Assembly: GCF_002632585.1 (NCBI RefSeq)
Contig: NZ_NIBV01000001.1
Location: 124,001 to 188,000, forward strand
Reading direction: 5' to 3'
Source: Xenorhabdus szentirmaii DSM 16338
GTDB taxonomy: Bacteria; Pseudomonadota; Gammaproteobacteria; Enterobacterales; Enterobacteriaceae
DNA: 64,000 bases
A program made the translations under genes and the position numbers. Of the stretch, positions 51,834 through 60,489 are shown in pieces. Under the pieces are notes generated by a model, which had not been told where the DNA came from, searched no databases, and saw only the letters and a program-made list of their open reading frames with translations. Positions within the stretch are counted from its first letter, which is position 1, and each line of letters begins with the position of its first letter.

Positions 51834-53468
51834 TTAGTGTTTAATAATATAGAGGTCTTTTGTGGATATATAATCCATCGGACTGACATAGAGACCACCA
51901 ACATACGGTTTCACCATATGGTTGATGACATAATAATAAATAGGAATTACCGGCATATCGTTATTGAAAATATCCATCGCCTTTTGGTAGTACGCCGTGT
52001 CATTGGTTTCACCTGCCTTAATCACCATCTGGTCAAAATCACTGTTGGCATATTGCGGCATGTTCTGACTGCTGCCGGTCAGGAAAGTATCCAGAAAAGA
52101 CATGGGGCTGTTGTAATCTGCTGTCCAGGCATATCTGACTACATCAAACTTGCCCTGATGCATATTATCCAACAGTACCTTCCACTCTTGGTTCTGTATA
52201 TTGGCCTGAACACCGAGGTTCTTTTTCCACATTGAACTCACGGCAATCGCCAGCTTTTTATGCGATTCCCTCGTGTTGTAGAGCAAGTCAAATTTAAGCG
52301 GATTTTTCTCGTTAAACCCTGCTTCATTCAGCAGTTCTTTGGCTTTTTGTACCCGCTGGGCCTGTGTCCATGATGCAAACTCCGGCTGAGCTAATGTTAT
52401 CCCGCCGATATTGGGAGGAAGAACGTCGTAAGCAGGCAACTGCCCCATGCCAAAGACTTTCTCAGCAATCACTTCTCTGTCTATGGCTAAACTTAATGCC
52501 TTCCTGACTCTGACATCATTAAAGGGCGGTTTTTGGGTATTGAAGGCGTAATAATAAGTACTTAGCATCGGATCGATATGAACCTGACTGCCCAGCGATT
52601 TCTTCAATGATGCAAAAGAGTCCAGGGGAATAGTCTGTGTAATGTCTATTTCGCCCGCAAGGTAACGGTTTAGATCTGATTTTTCAGACACTATGGCAAG
52701 ATAAGTGACTTTATTGAGTACGGTATTGGCATTATCCCAATAGTGAGTATTCCTGACGCCTATGACATATTCATTCACTTTCCACTCGGACAATTTGAAG
52801 GCACCACTGCCCACAAAAGTACTGGGGTGCGTCCATTTATCACCGTATTTCTGCACGACCTTTTCACTGATTGGCACTAAGATCGGGTGGGTTAACATTT
52901 GCAAAAAATAGGCAACGGGTTTATCGAGTTTGACTTCTAAACTCGTATCATTCAGTGCCTTGACACCCAGATCTTCCGCTTTCTTCTTGCCAGCCATGAT
53001 GTCGTTTGCGTTGACGACATGGGCAGTAGCAAGGTAACTGCCATAAGGTGACCCCATTTCCGGATCAAGCAAACGCCGCCAACTGAATACCACATCCTGT
53101 GCCGTAATCGGTGTGCCATCAGACCATTTTGCATCTTTTCTTATATGAAAAACCCATGTTTGGTTATCACTGGTTTCCCAGCGCTCTGCCAAACGGGGAA
53201 TAATTTTGCCTTTATTATCGGTGTAGACCAGACCGTCAAAAAAATCATGGATAATATTCAGTTCAACGTTACTTTCTACTTTATGGACATCCAAAGAAGC
53301 CGGAAAACTCCCATTGTTACGCACAATTTCCTGTTTCTCAGCCAATTGAGTGCCTGGCGGAACGACGGCAGCATAAGAAGGTGCAATATTTGTTAATAAT
53401 AGTCCCATCGAACAAGTAAGGATTTGGGTGAGTTTGTTTTTAAACAAACCCGCCATCATTTTCTTCAT
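51834..53468 (-). CDS. OppA-like periplasmic oligopeptide-binding protein, copy 6
   Basis: 544 residues. The signal peptide ends PSYA-AVVPPGT, followed by LAEKQEIVRNNGSFPASLD (F for the usual E of SEPASLD). The ligand region reads LDNMHQGKFDVVRYAWTADY. GGAG lies 9 bases before the ATG. It is the first full-length copy in transcription order, behind the deleted copy 7. It ends KDLYIIKH. Confidence 0.93.
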   Translation of the reverse strand: MKKMMAGLFKNKLTQILTCSMGLLLTNIAPSYAAVVPPGTQLAEKQEIVRNNGSFPASLDVHKVESNVELNIIHDFFDGLVYTDNKGKIIPRLAERWETSDNQTWVFHIRKDAKWSDGTPITAQDVVFSWRRLLDPEMGSPYGSYLATAHVVNANDIMAGKKKAEDLGVKALNDTSLEVKLDKPVAYFLQMLTHPILVPISEKVVQKYGDKWTHPSTFVGSGAFKLSEWKVNEYVIGVRNTHYWDNANTVLNKVTYLAIVSEKSDLNRYLAGEIDITQTIPLDSFASLKKSLGSQVHIDPMLSTYYYAFNTQKPPFNDVRVRKALSLAIDREVIAEKVFGMGQLPAYDVLPPNIGGITLAQPEFASWTQAQRVQKAKELLNEAGFNEKNPLKFDLLYNTRESHKKLAIAVSSMWKKNLGVQANIQNQEWKVLLDNMHQGKFDVVRYAWTADYNSPMSFLDTFLTGSSQNMPQYANSDFDQMVIKAGETNDTAYYQKAMDIFNNDMPVIPIYYYVINHMVKPYVGGLYVSPMDYISTKDLYIIKH

Positions 53469-53541
53469 ATTTTAAATCTCCATTATTTACTGTTTTTATT
53501 ATTACATTACGCTACCATATTGATTAAATTTGCTGATTTAA

Positions 53542-54576
53542 CTAACTTAAATAAACAATAAGAGCCTGATATAACAGGCCCTTATTATTTATCTCATTTT
53601 TTATAATATAAATATCTTTTGTCCGGATAGTTCCCCGCCAGTCAATATTAACTCCCTTTACATAGGGTTTAACTAATTTCACCCGAGTATAGTAATAAAC
53701 CGGAATGGCAGGCATATCTTGATTGAGGATATCAATGGCCCGTTGATAATCAGTTGGATCGTTAGTTTCATCCGCTTTTAACGCCCATTGATCAAATGCC
53801 TTATTTTGATACCTCATGTGGTTATTGGTATTTCCTGACGTAAAAATCTCAAAAAAGCTGGTCGCATTATTATAATCCGCATTCCATGAATATCGCGTCA
53901 GCTCGAAATTACCCTGAACTGTACTGGTATTTTGCGTTTTAGATTCCTGATTTTGTAAAATGACTTCCACCCCCAGGTTTTTTCGCCATATCGAACTGGC
54001 AGCAATGGCAATTTTTTTATGGGATTCTGAAGTGTTATACAGCAAGGTGAGCTTGAGCGGATTATTTTCATTAAACCCGGCTGCATTCAGCAGCGCTTTC
54101 GCTTTTGCATTACGTTGTTCTTGTGTCCAAGATGCATACTCCGGATGTTTTAAATAAACCCCGCCAGTACCGGGAGCCACGACATCATAAGCCGGTTTTT
54201 GACCATTGCCCAATACCTTGTCAGTAATAATATTCCTGTCTACGGCCAGTGCTAGCGCTTGCCTGACCCGAACATCATCAAACGGCGGCTTTTCCACATT
54301 GAACAAGTAATAATAAACACTCGATATAGGTTTAACATGGAGCTGGTCGCCATATTTCTCTTTAACCAGTGGCAGAAACTCTGGTGGCCCCCCATTGGAT
54401 ATATCCATTTCTCCGGTCAGATAGCGATTGAAATCCGCTTTATAATCAGACAAGGGTAAATGAGGTGGGATCACTGCAGCATAAGATAATGTCATACTTC
54501 CCAATAATAAACTGACAGAACAGATTAATACTTTGGCAATTGTATTTTTTATTCGCTGTGCCATCGTTTTTTGCAT
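53542..54576 (-). CDS. OppA-like protein, copy 7, with large in-frame deletion
   Basis: 344 residues. An intact signal peptide (LSYA-AVIPPHLPLSDY) runs straight into KADFNRYLTGEMDI, which in copy 6 lies near residue 264. About 217 residues of lobe I are missing without loss of frame. The rest, lobe II and the C-terminal strands, is well preserved, including SWNADYNNATSF. The usual KH-stop end is lost: the frame continues IIKNEINNKGLLYQALIVYL through the intercistronic hairpin. GGAGG precedes the ATG. It is probably non-functional as a peptide receptor, though it may be secreted. It heads the array. Confidence 0.8.
   Translation of the reverse strand: MQKTMAQRIKNTIAKVLICSVSLLLGSMTLSYAAVIPPHLPLSDYKADFNRYLTGEMDISNGGPPEFLPLVKEKYGDQLHVKPISSVYYYLFNVEKPPFDDVRVRQALALAVDRNIITDKVLGNGQKPAYDVVAPGTGGVYLKHPEYASWTQEQRNAKAKALLNAAGFNENNPLKLTLLYNTSESHKKIAIAASSIWRKNLGVEVILQNQESKTQNTSTVQGNFELTRYSWNADYNNATSFFEIFTSGNTNNHMRYQNKAFDQWALKADETNDPTDYQRAIDILNQDMPAIPVYYYTRVKLVKPYVKGVNIDWRGTIRTKDIYIIKNEINNKGLLYQALIVYLS
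53557..53586. terminator. GAGCCTG hairpin at the 3' end of OppA copy 7
   Basis: AATAAGAGCCTG (53557-53568) faces CAGGCCCTTATT (53575-53586) with one mismatch. Because copy 7 has lost its normal stop, this hairpin now lies inside its reading frame. Confidence 0.5.
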
Positions 54577-54729
54577 ATTAATATGCCTCCATAACTGTTT
54601 TTATTATCAAACAATAATGACATATTTCACTATTGCCTTATTATTATCACTAACGAAAATACTACCATTACGAGTAATTCCTTTTATTAATTGAAACAAC
54701 TTATTAATTTATAAACCCGCTAAATTAAT

Positions 54730-54761
54730 AAGTGCAACGCACCATAATTAGCGTTGCACTT
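54730..54761. terminator. Perfect 11-bp hairpin between the RNase T2 gene and the OppA array
   Basis: AAGTGCAACGC (54730-54740) and GCGTTGCACTT (54751-54761) form a stem in the 320-bp gap 54577-54896. On the minus strand ATTAATTT follows. It probably ends the RNase T2 transcript; the array promoter would lie between it and 54576. Confidence 0.6.
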
Positions 54762-54896
54762 AACTTCCTATATTCAGATGCTCTGGGTAAAACGCCTGTT
54801 ACAGTATCTTTAATCTATTTGTTTTAGCTACCGTGAACGACGTTATCTTTTACCGCTGTCACATTATTTTGCTCTGAGAGCAATAATTCTGTCTTG

Positions 54897-55709
54897 TTAT
54901 CTCTGATGTTCAGGTTTCGGGCAATCAATGACTTCAAAGTCCTTGCTATAACAGATATAGAATTCGTTACGATTAATCTGAATATATTTATCTTTCAGTA
55001 CAGGGTTGTGCTCTTTCAGGAACTGAATCAGTTCTTTATTTGATGGCCGGTCTTCCGGTAATACCAAGCCATTGAAGAGTTCCTGCTGTTTGCTGAAAAA
55101 ATTTTCTGCTGTATCGAAATCACAAGCACCATGTTTTTCCCATTCCGCTTGCAATAAATCTATGCCAGGAGAAGTACACAGGTAAGGCTTGATGATTTGG
55201 TAGTCCAATGCAGGCAAATCTCCTTTGCACAAACGAGGATGCTTACGAATATCTGACCAGTCGCGGCACTCTTCCATGGATTTTCCATTGCAGGTTTCTG
55301 ACCACAGCCCATGTAAAATCCAGCCAAATTTATTTTCGGAGAAACATTGAAATGCGTATTTTTCATGTTCATTCTGGGCTTGTTCTTTTTTCTCTTTCTC
55401 CTCAAAGTGTTTTATTTTTTTCTTTTTATTGGCGCAAAATGCAGGCGAATAGTTTACAACCAGCTTAAAGTAGTCGGTTGAAGCTTTATTGTTCGGGCCA
55501 AAATGGTCAGTTTTAGCATCATAGTCATAATTGGCTGTCGGTTGTTCCGGCACGGTACAAGAAACTGTCTCCATCAATGCCGATTGCACTTTTTGCGATT
55601 GAGTCTGTCCGGGTAAAGTGACACAACCCGATGCCATCATAGCCAGAACAACTGGCGCTATTTTTGTAAAAGATAACAATTTTAAAAAAAGTCTGTTCAG
55701 GAAAGTCAT
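54897..55709 (-). CDS. RNase T2 family lipoprotein
   Basis: T2 enzymes cut single-stranded RNA to 2',3'-cyclic nucleotides and then 3'-nucleotides, outside the cytosol. The 270-residue protein has a lipoprotein-type signal with C29 (LAMMASGC), the first catalytic motif GWILHGLW (H133) and the second EWEKHGACD (E191, K192, H193), plus many cysteines for disulfides. A lysine/glutamate-rich loop (residues 94-118) is inserted before the first motif. GGAG precedes the ATG at 8-nt spacing. It lies 190 bp downstream of cpdB, whose product takes its 2',3'-cyclic products. Confidence 0.9.
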   Translation of the reverse strand: MTFLNRLFLKLLSFTKIAPVVLAMMASGCVTLPGQTQSQKVQSALMETVSCTVPEQPTANYDYDAKTDHFGPNNKASTDYFKLVVNYSPAFCANKKKKIKHFEEKEKKEQAQNEHEKYAFQCFSENKFGWILHGLWSETCNGKSMEECRDWSDIRKHPRLCKGDLPALDYQIIKPYLCTSPGIDLLQAEWEKHGACDFDTAENFFSKQQELFNGLVLPEDRPSNKELIQFLKEHNPVLKDKYIQINRNEFYICYSKDFEVIDCPKPEHQR

Positions 55710-55733
55710 AGTGGTATCTCCATTTTTATATAT

Positions 55734-55860
55734 CTCCCAATCTTTCAGGCCACTACTTTATCCAGCTCGCCGTAAAACTCTGTCCTTCAGGGCCGAGACG
55801 ATGGCCATGATAGCCATCTTGATAGCAACATCGGCAGCAACTTAAATCTATTGGGTGTTA
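55734..55860. repeat. Diverged repeat-like region with nested hairpin (cpdB-RNase T2 gap)
   Basis: The region is bounded by CTCCCAATCTTTCAGG and CAACTTAAATCTATTGGGTG, similar to the ends of the element at 60212-60343. Inside, GCCGA (55792-55796) with TCGGC (55831-55835) and GATGGC (55800-55805) with GCCATC (55813-55818) make a nested stem. Assignment to the repeat family is tentative. Confidence 0.35.
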
Positions 55861-55899
55861 AAAATTATCCTGCTCCCCAACGAATGAGAGGAGCAGTTA

Positions 55900-57867
55900 T
55901 CAGTACAACAAAAATTTATTTTTTTCTGTCAGATCAATTTGATAGATAGCGAAACCGATATCATCATTTTTCAGATATTTCACAGGATATTGTGCATGGT
56001 CTTTAATGAATTTCGCCGCTTTTTCAGAAGGTGAAGTTTCAAAGCGCACATCCAGCTGTTTGTCTGTCTTGATTGGCAAGAATGACCAATTGTTTTCAGC
56101 CTGTATTGATACCACGCCTTTTTCTTTTGTCATTCTGGAAATGTAGGCAGCCAGAATGGTGCGGTTTTCGTCCGGTGAAGCAAATGCAATGTGACCATCG
56201 CCCGTTCCTGCAAATTTACCGCCATAAGCACGGTAGTTATTGGTTGTGATCAGGAAGGTTGCTTTCGGATCAATCGGCTTGCCTTGATAGGTGACGTCTT
56301 TAATACGATTCGCGCCTTTGTGGACAAGCTGGCAATCAGTGTCATATTTTGCAGGCTGAGTGATATCTATTTTATAGTTCACTCCGGTGAGTGTATCAAA
56401 GTTATAAGTGCGGAATCCGTCCCAATTTAGCAATTCTTGTGGTTTGGTTGAGTTTGGATCGATCTGGTTAAACATGCCCGCAGAACATTCCAGCCATTCC
56501 ACAACATCAGCACCTGTTGCTTTTACCACCGCCAGCGTATTCGGATAGAGATACAGATCCGCCGCATTACGGAAAGTCAGATCCCCTTTTTCCACTTCCA
56601 CAAAATCAGCCGGTGCATTCTTGCGCCCGCCCGCTTTGAAAGGTGAAGCCGCCGCCAGAACAGGTATTCCTTCTAAATTCGGATCACCCTGAATGAGGCG
56701 TTTGGTGTGATCCACCTGTGCATCATTGACGATTTGAACGGTTGGATCGCTTTGGATCAGGGACAAATAGCTGTACATGTTGGCAGAAGCTTTACCAATG
56801 AATTTGCCAACAAAATCACGTGTTCCCTGATGTTCCTTTTCGATAATGGAGGCCAGTTTGCTATCACGTTCTACCAACGCTTTCTTATGAACTTTATCGT
56901 AAATAGGTTGCGCTTCCGCTTTCGCCGATTCAACTTTCCATTCACCCTGATCGTTATTGATCACCATATCGACGACGCCAAGGTGATCCCCCCACTGGCC
57001 CGGCATAACAGCAGGAATACCGTTGATTGTTCCGTTGGCAACATCAACGCCCTTGACGCCTGCATATTCTTTACTCGGGAATACACCGTGCGCATGACCA
57101 AACATAATGGCATTGATGCCCGGAACTTCACTCAGGTAATAAACAGAGTTTTCGGCCATCGCTTTATAAGGATCTTGAGAAAAACCGGAGTGCGGAATGG
57201 CGATAATCAGATCGGCACCCTCTTTTTTCATCTGAGGAACGAATTTTTTTGCTGTTTCGGTAATGTCGTTTACCACGACTTTGCCATCCAGATTTGATTT
57301 GTCCCAAATGCTGATTTGTGGCGGAACAAAACCGATATAGCCAATTTTGATGGTATGTTCTTTACCATCGCGATCTTTTACCTGGATATCAACGATAATA
57401 TAAGGTGTGAAATAATTCTTGCCTGTTTTGGCATCCATGATGTTGGCATTGATATAAGGGAATTTAGCACCCGCAATAGCCTGTTTCAGGTAATCCAGAC
57501 CAAAGTTGAATTCGTGGTTACCAAAGTTACCCACCGTGTAACCCATCGTATTCATCAGTTTATAAGCAGGATGAACCTCCCCTTCTTTCAGGCCTTTCGC
57601 TGCCATGTAATCCGCCAGCGGGCTGCCTTGGATCAGATCACCGTTATCAACCAGAATCGCATTGGTCGCTCCGGTTTTCGCCGACTTGATCAAGTTTGCG
57701 GTACGAACCAGACCAAACTGTTCCGTGGATTTATCTTTGAAGTAATCGAAATCAATCAGATTGCTGTGAATATCTGAAGTCTCCATGACCCGCAAATCCA
57801 CTGTCGCCGCATTCACATTGAATGCCACCAACATGGCCAATGTGGATACTTTCAACACATTTTTCAT
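55900..57867 (-). CDS. cpdB: 2',3'-cyclic-nucleotide 2'-phosphodiesterase/3'-nucleotidase
   Basis: CpdB is a periplasmic bifunctional enzyme that turns 2',3'-cyclic nucleotides into nucleosides and phosphate. The 655-residue precursor has a signal peptide (cut after NVNA), metallophosphoesterase motifs D32-I-H34 (METSDIHSN), [10 protein letters not shown] and GNHEFNFG, and a C-terminal 5'-nucleotidase domain with [19 protein letters not shown]. It matches E. coli CpdB in length and order of domains. Confidence 0.96.
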   Translation of the reverse strand: MKNVLKVSTLAMLVAFNVNAATVDLRVMETSDIHSNLIDFDYFKDKSTEQFGLVRTANLIKSAKTGATNAILVDNGDLIQGSPLADYMAAKGLKEGEVHPAYKLMNTMGYTVGNFGNHEFNFGLDYLKQAIAGAKFPYINANIMDAKTGKNYFTPYIIVDIQVKDRDGKEHTIKIGYIGFVPPQISIWDKSNLDGKVVVNDITETAKKFVPQMKKEGADLIIAIPHSGFSQDPYKAMAENSVYYLSEVPGINAIMFGHAHGVFPSKEYAGVKGVDVANGTINGIPAVMPGQWGDHLGVVDMVINNDQGEWKVESAKAEAQPIYDKVHKKALVERDSKLASIIEKEHQGTRDFVGKFIGKASANMYSYLSLIQSDPTVQIVNDAQVDHTKRLIQGDPNLEGIPVLAAASPFKAGGRKNAPADFVEVEKGDLTFRNAADLYLYPNTLAVVKATGADVVEWLECSAGMFNQIDPNSTKPQELLNWDGFRTYNFDTLTGVNYKIDITQPAKYDTDCQLVHKGANRIKDVTYQGKPIDPKATFLITTNNYRAYGGKFAGTGDGHIAFASPDENRTILAAYISRMTKEKGVVSIQAENNWSFLPIKTDKQLDVRFETSPSEKAAKFIKDHAQYPVKYLKNDDIGFAIYQIDLTEKNKFLLY

Positions 57868-57970
57868 CTTGCTATGCCTCTTGTAGACAGGTGTAAATAA
57901 ACTTTCATTTATTCGTCCATAAAAAAACCAAATTAAATTCCCCTACTTTGCTAAAGAAACTTACGATAAG

Positions 57971-58171
57971 GTGGCTACGCTTTTCAACCAGCATGATCTT
58001 CAGGTTACTGTTGATGGTAAAACGTATAATTTAGGTCGTTCACTTGGGTGGAGTGTTATTCAAGATCCAGATGCATTGCTCTATTACAATTGGTATTACA
58101 TCAGTGCTGAATTCGGCGATATCCTGAAGCAAGCAGGGAAAACTAAACGTTTTTGCTTCAAATGGTTGTGA
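57971..58171 (+). pseudogene. Gene fragment or small orphan ORF of unknown origin
   Basis: The 66-codon frame (GTG at 57971) contains TVDGKTYNLGRSLGWSVIQD and ALLYYNWYYISAEFGDILKQ. The frame is open upstream to a TAA near 57930 (FAKETYDKVATLFNQHDLQ). There is no good ribosome binding site. It reads like the C-terminal end of a larger protein whose 5' part is lost. I do not recognise the family. Confidence 0.4.
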
Positions 58172-58187
58172 TTTAAATAACCATCTC

Positions 58188-58217
58188 AACCTACACCCTG
58201 AATCCAGGGTGTAGGTT
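58188..58217. terminator. Perfect 13-bp hairpin after mak
   Basis: AACCTACACCCTG (58188-58200) and CAGGGTGTAGGTT (58205-58217) form a tight stem with loop AATC, 5 bp after the mak stop. T-runs are weak on both sides. It is a likely bidirectional stop. Confidence 0.65.
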
Positions 58218-58222
58218 TCGGC

Positions 58223-59131
58223 TTATTGCTGGGGCCAGAGCCAGGCTGCCCCACGCACACCACTGGAATCACCATGTACGGCTTTTCTAATGGGTGTGGC
58301 ACATTCTCCACCAAAAACCCACTTTTTGACTAAATCCGGCAGTGTGTTATACAGCCTGTCGACATTACTCATACCTCCGCCCAATACAATGACATCCGGA
58401 TCCAGTAAATTAATGACTTGTGCCAAAGCCCGGGCCAGACGTTTTTCATAACGATGCATAGCCAATTCCGCCCATTCATCCCCCTGAGCCAGCGCTTCTA
58501 TTATTTCATGCCCTTTTTTCTGTACTCCGCTTAACATGAAATAGTCCTGCATAAATCCTGTCCCTGAAACAAATGTTTCTGTACACCCGGCCTTACCACA
58601 AAAACAGTGAGCATGATCCTGATACGCTAAATCGTCTTCATCCATCCAGGGCAACGGGTTATGCCCCCACTCCCCAGCCAGACCATTTCCCCCCGAATGC
58701 ACTCTTCTATCAAACGTCATTCCTGAACCACAACCGGTTCCGATGATAACGGCAAATACCATTGGCATCCCTTCTCCCGCTCCATCCGTGGCTTCAGAGA
58801 CAGCCAGACAGTTTGCATCGTTGGCAACACGCACTTCACGTCCCAGTAAAGCAGAAATATCTTGGTCCAATACCTTTCCATTAATCCAAACTGAGTTGGC
58901 ATTCTTCACTTTTCCGGTAAAAGGAGAAATAACACCCGGTATCCCGATCCCCACCGTTCCTTGTTGTCCTGTGACTTGCTCGGCCTCCATCACCAATCCG
59001 GCAATGGCTTCCAGTGTTTTCTGGTAGTCATCACGTGGGGTATCTACTCGTTTCCGATACAATTCCTCTCCCTGAGAGCCCAATGCAATCCCTTCAATCT
59101 TTGTTCCACCGAGATCAATGCCTATGCGCAT
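58223..59131 (-). CDS. mak: Fructokinase Mak (ROK family)
   Basis: Mak phosphorylates fructose and related hexoses with ATP. The 302-residue protein has the ROK ATP motif [10 protein letters not shown], the [16 protein letters not shown] signature and the zinc cysteines [10 protein letters not shown], and ends [16 protein letters not shown], matching E. coli Mak. It is divergent from rdgC, as in E. coli. Confidence 0.96.
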   Translation of the reverse strand: MRIGIDLGGTKIEGIALGSQGEELYRKRVDTPRDDYQKTLEAIAGLVMEAEQVTGQQGTVGIGIPGVISPFTGKVKNANSVWINGKVLDQDISALLGREVRVANDANCLAVSEATDGAGEGMPMVFAVIIGTGCGSGMTFDRRVHSGGNGLAGEWGHNPLPWMDEDDLAYQDHAHCFCGKAGCTETFVSGTGFMQDYFMLSGVQKKGHEIIEALAQGDEWAELAMHRYEKRLARALAQVINLLDPDVIVLGGGMSNVDRLYNTLPDLVKKWVFGGECATPIRKAVHGDSSGVRGAAWLWPQQ

Positions 59132-59299
59132 AGGTTACCTTTCTGTTTAATTATGATGATGTTTTCTATTATATGAGAATGAGGTAAGGATTATAGGGAA
59201 CAGATGAAGTTCTAGGGCTTCGTCACATGATTCGTTATCATGCTCCCCTATATTTAAAAGTGATTTTTTCTACAATGCGTAACTATATGGGGTAACTGC

Positions 59300-60211
59300 A
59301 TGTTATGGTTCAAAAATTTAATGATTTACCGTTTAAACCGAGATGTGTCTTTTTCTGCGGATGAACTGGAAAAACAATTAAGCCCATTGGCATTCACCCC
59401 GTGTGGCAGTCAAGATATGATGAAAACCGGCTGGGTTCCCCCGATGGGTTCTCACAGCGAAGCATTGACCCATGCCTCTGGCAATCAAATTCTGATCTGC
59501 ACGCGCAAGGAAGAAAAAATGCTGCCTTCTCCTGTAATTAAGCAAGAGTTGCAGGCCAAAATAGCCCGCCTGGAAGGTGAACAGCACCGTAAACTGAAAA
59601 AGACCGAAAAAGATTCTCTAAAAGATGAAGTGATCCACACACTGCTGCCAAGGGCATTCAGCCGTTTCAGCCAGACCTATATTTGGATCGATACGGTCAA
59701 TAGCCTGATCATCGTTGATGCAGCCAGTGCCAAACGTGCCGAAGATAATCTTGCATTGCTGAGGAAAACATTGGGGTCATTGCCTGTTGTCCCTCTGACA
59801 CTGGCAGAGCCCATTGAACTGACTTTAACAGAATGGGTACGCTCAGGTAACCTGCCAACGGGTTATGCACTAATGGATGAAGCTGAATTGAAAGCTATTT
59901 TGGAAGAAGGTGGCGTTATCCGCTGTAAAAAGCAAGAACTGGTATCCGACGAGATTGCGACACACATTGAATCAGGCAAATATGTGACTAAACTGGCTCT
60001 GGATTGGGAAGAGCGCATTCAATTTGTGATGTCAGATGACGGCGCTCTCAAGCGAATCAAATTCAGCGAAACGCTGCGTGAGCAAAATGATGATATCGAC
60101 CGGGAAGATTTCGCTCAACGATTCGATGCCGACTTTACCTTAATGTCAGGTGAATTAAGTGTGTTAATTAAAAACACCATTGAAGCATTGGGTGGCGAAG
60201 CAGAAAGATAA
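59300..60211 (+). CDS. rdgC: Recombination-associated protein RdgC
   Basis: RdgC forms a ring on double-stranded DNA and limits RecA activity. The 303-residue protein starts [20 protein letters not shown] and contains [19 protein letters not shown] and [20 protein letters not shown], matching the family at full length. A MITE-like repeat begins at the base right after its stop codon. Confidence 0.96.
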   Translation: MLWFKNLMIYRLNRDVSFSADELEKQLSPLAFTPCGSQDMMKTGWVPPMGSHSEALTHASGNQILICTRKEEKMLPSPVIKQELQAKIARLEGEQHRKLKKTEKDSLKDEVIHTLLPRAFSRFSQTYIWIDTVNSLIIVDAASAKRAEDNLALLRKTLGSLPVVPLTLAEPIELTLTEWVRSGNLPTGYALMDEAELKAILEEGGVIRCKKQELVSDEIATHIESGKYVTKLALDWEERIQFVMSDDGALKRIKFSETLREQNDDIDREDFAQRFDADFTLMSGELSVLIKNTIEALGGEAER

Positions 60212-60343
60212 CTATACCCTTCGTCTTTCAAGTTGCCTCTTTGTTGGCTACGTTCATTCACCCCGGTCACATAGTTATCTGTGCTCCCGGGGATTCACTC
60301 TCTTGCCGCCGCGATACAACTTGAAATCCATTGGGTATATACC
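60212..60343. repeat. Full-length palindromic element after rdgC
   Basis: It starts CTATACCCTTCGTCTTTCAA and ends TTGAAATCCATTGGGTATAT. The ends are inverted (TATACCC..TTTCAAGTTG against CAACTTGAAA..GGGTATA). It is about 130 bp with no coding capacity and is related to the copies at 2620 and 2835. It is a MITE-like Xenorhabdus-type repeat and abuts the rdgC stop. Confidence 0.75.
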
Positions 60344-60357
60344 TCATTTGTTCGAGG

Positions 60358-60463
60358 TTCGAGTTGCTGCGTGTTAGCCTGATTCACTCGCAAACATGGC
60401 CAATTATGCTTCCATGCTTCCGAGTGGATGACGCACTTTGACCACACAGTGCAGCAACCCGAA
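60358..60463. repeat. Second inverted-repeat element, GTTGCTGC type
   Basis: TTCGAGTTGCTGC (60358-60370) and GCAGCAACCCGAA (60451-60463) are inverted with one mismatch. An inner pair CACTCG/CGAGTG makes a nested palindrome. It lies next to the previous element, in the rdgC-porin gap. Confidence 0.65.
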
Positions 60464-60489
60464 TTTATGAATTTATAATATGACCTGAA

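Noticed and set aside
41920-54576. Seven oppA copies as an assembly duplication artefact
   Set aside because: The copies differ throughout in signal peptides, pocket residues, ends and spacers, so they are old diverged paralogs.
56191-57777. Long plus-strand ORFs (up to 196 codons) across cpdB
   Set aside because: They are antisense shadows of cpdB with no ribosome binding sites and no recognisable motifs.
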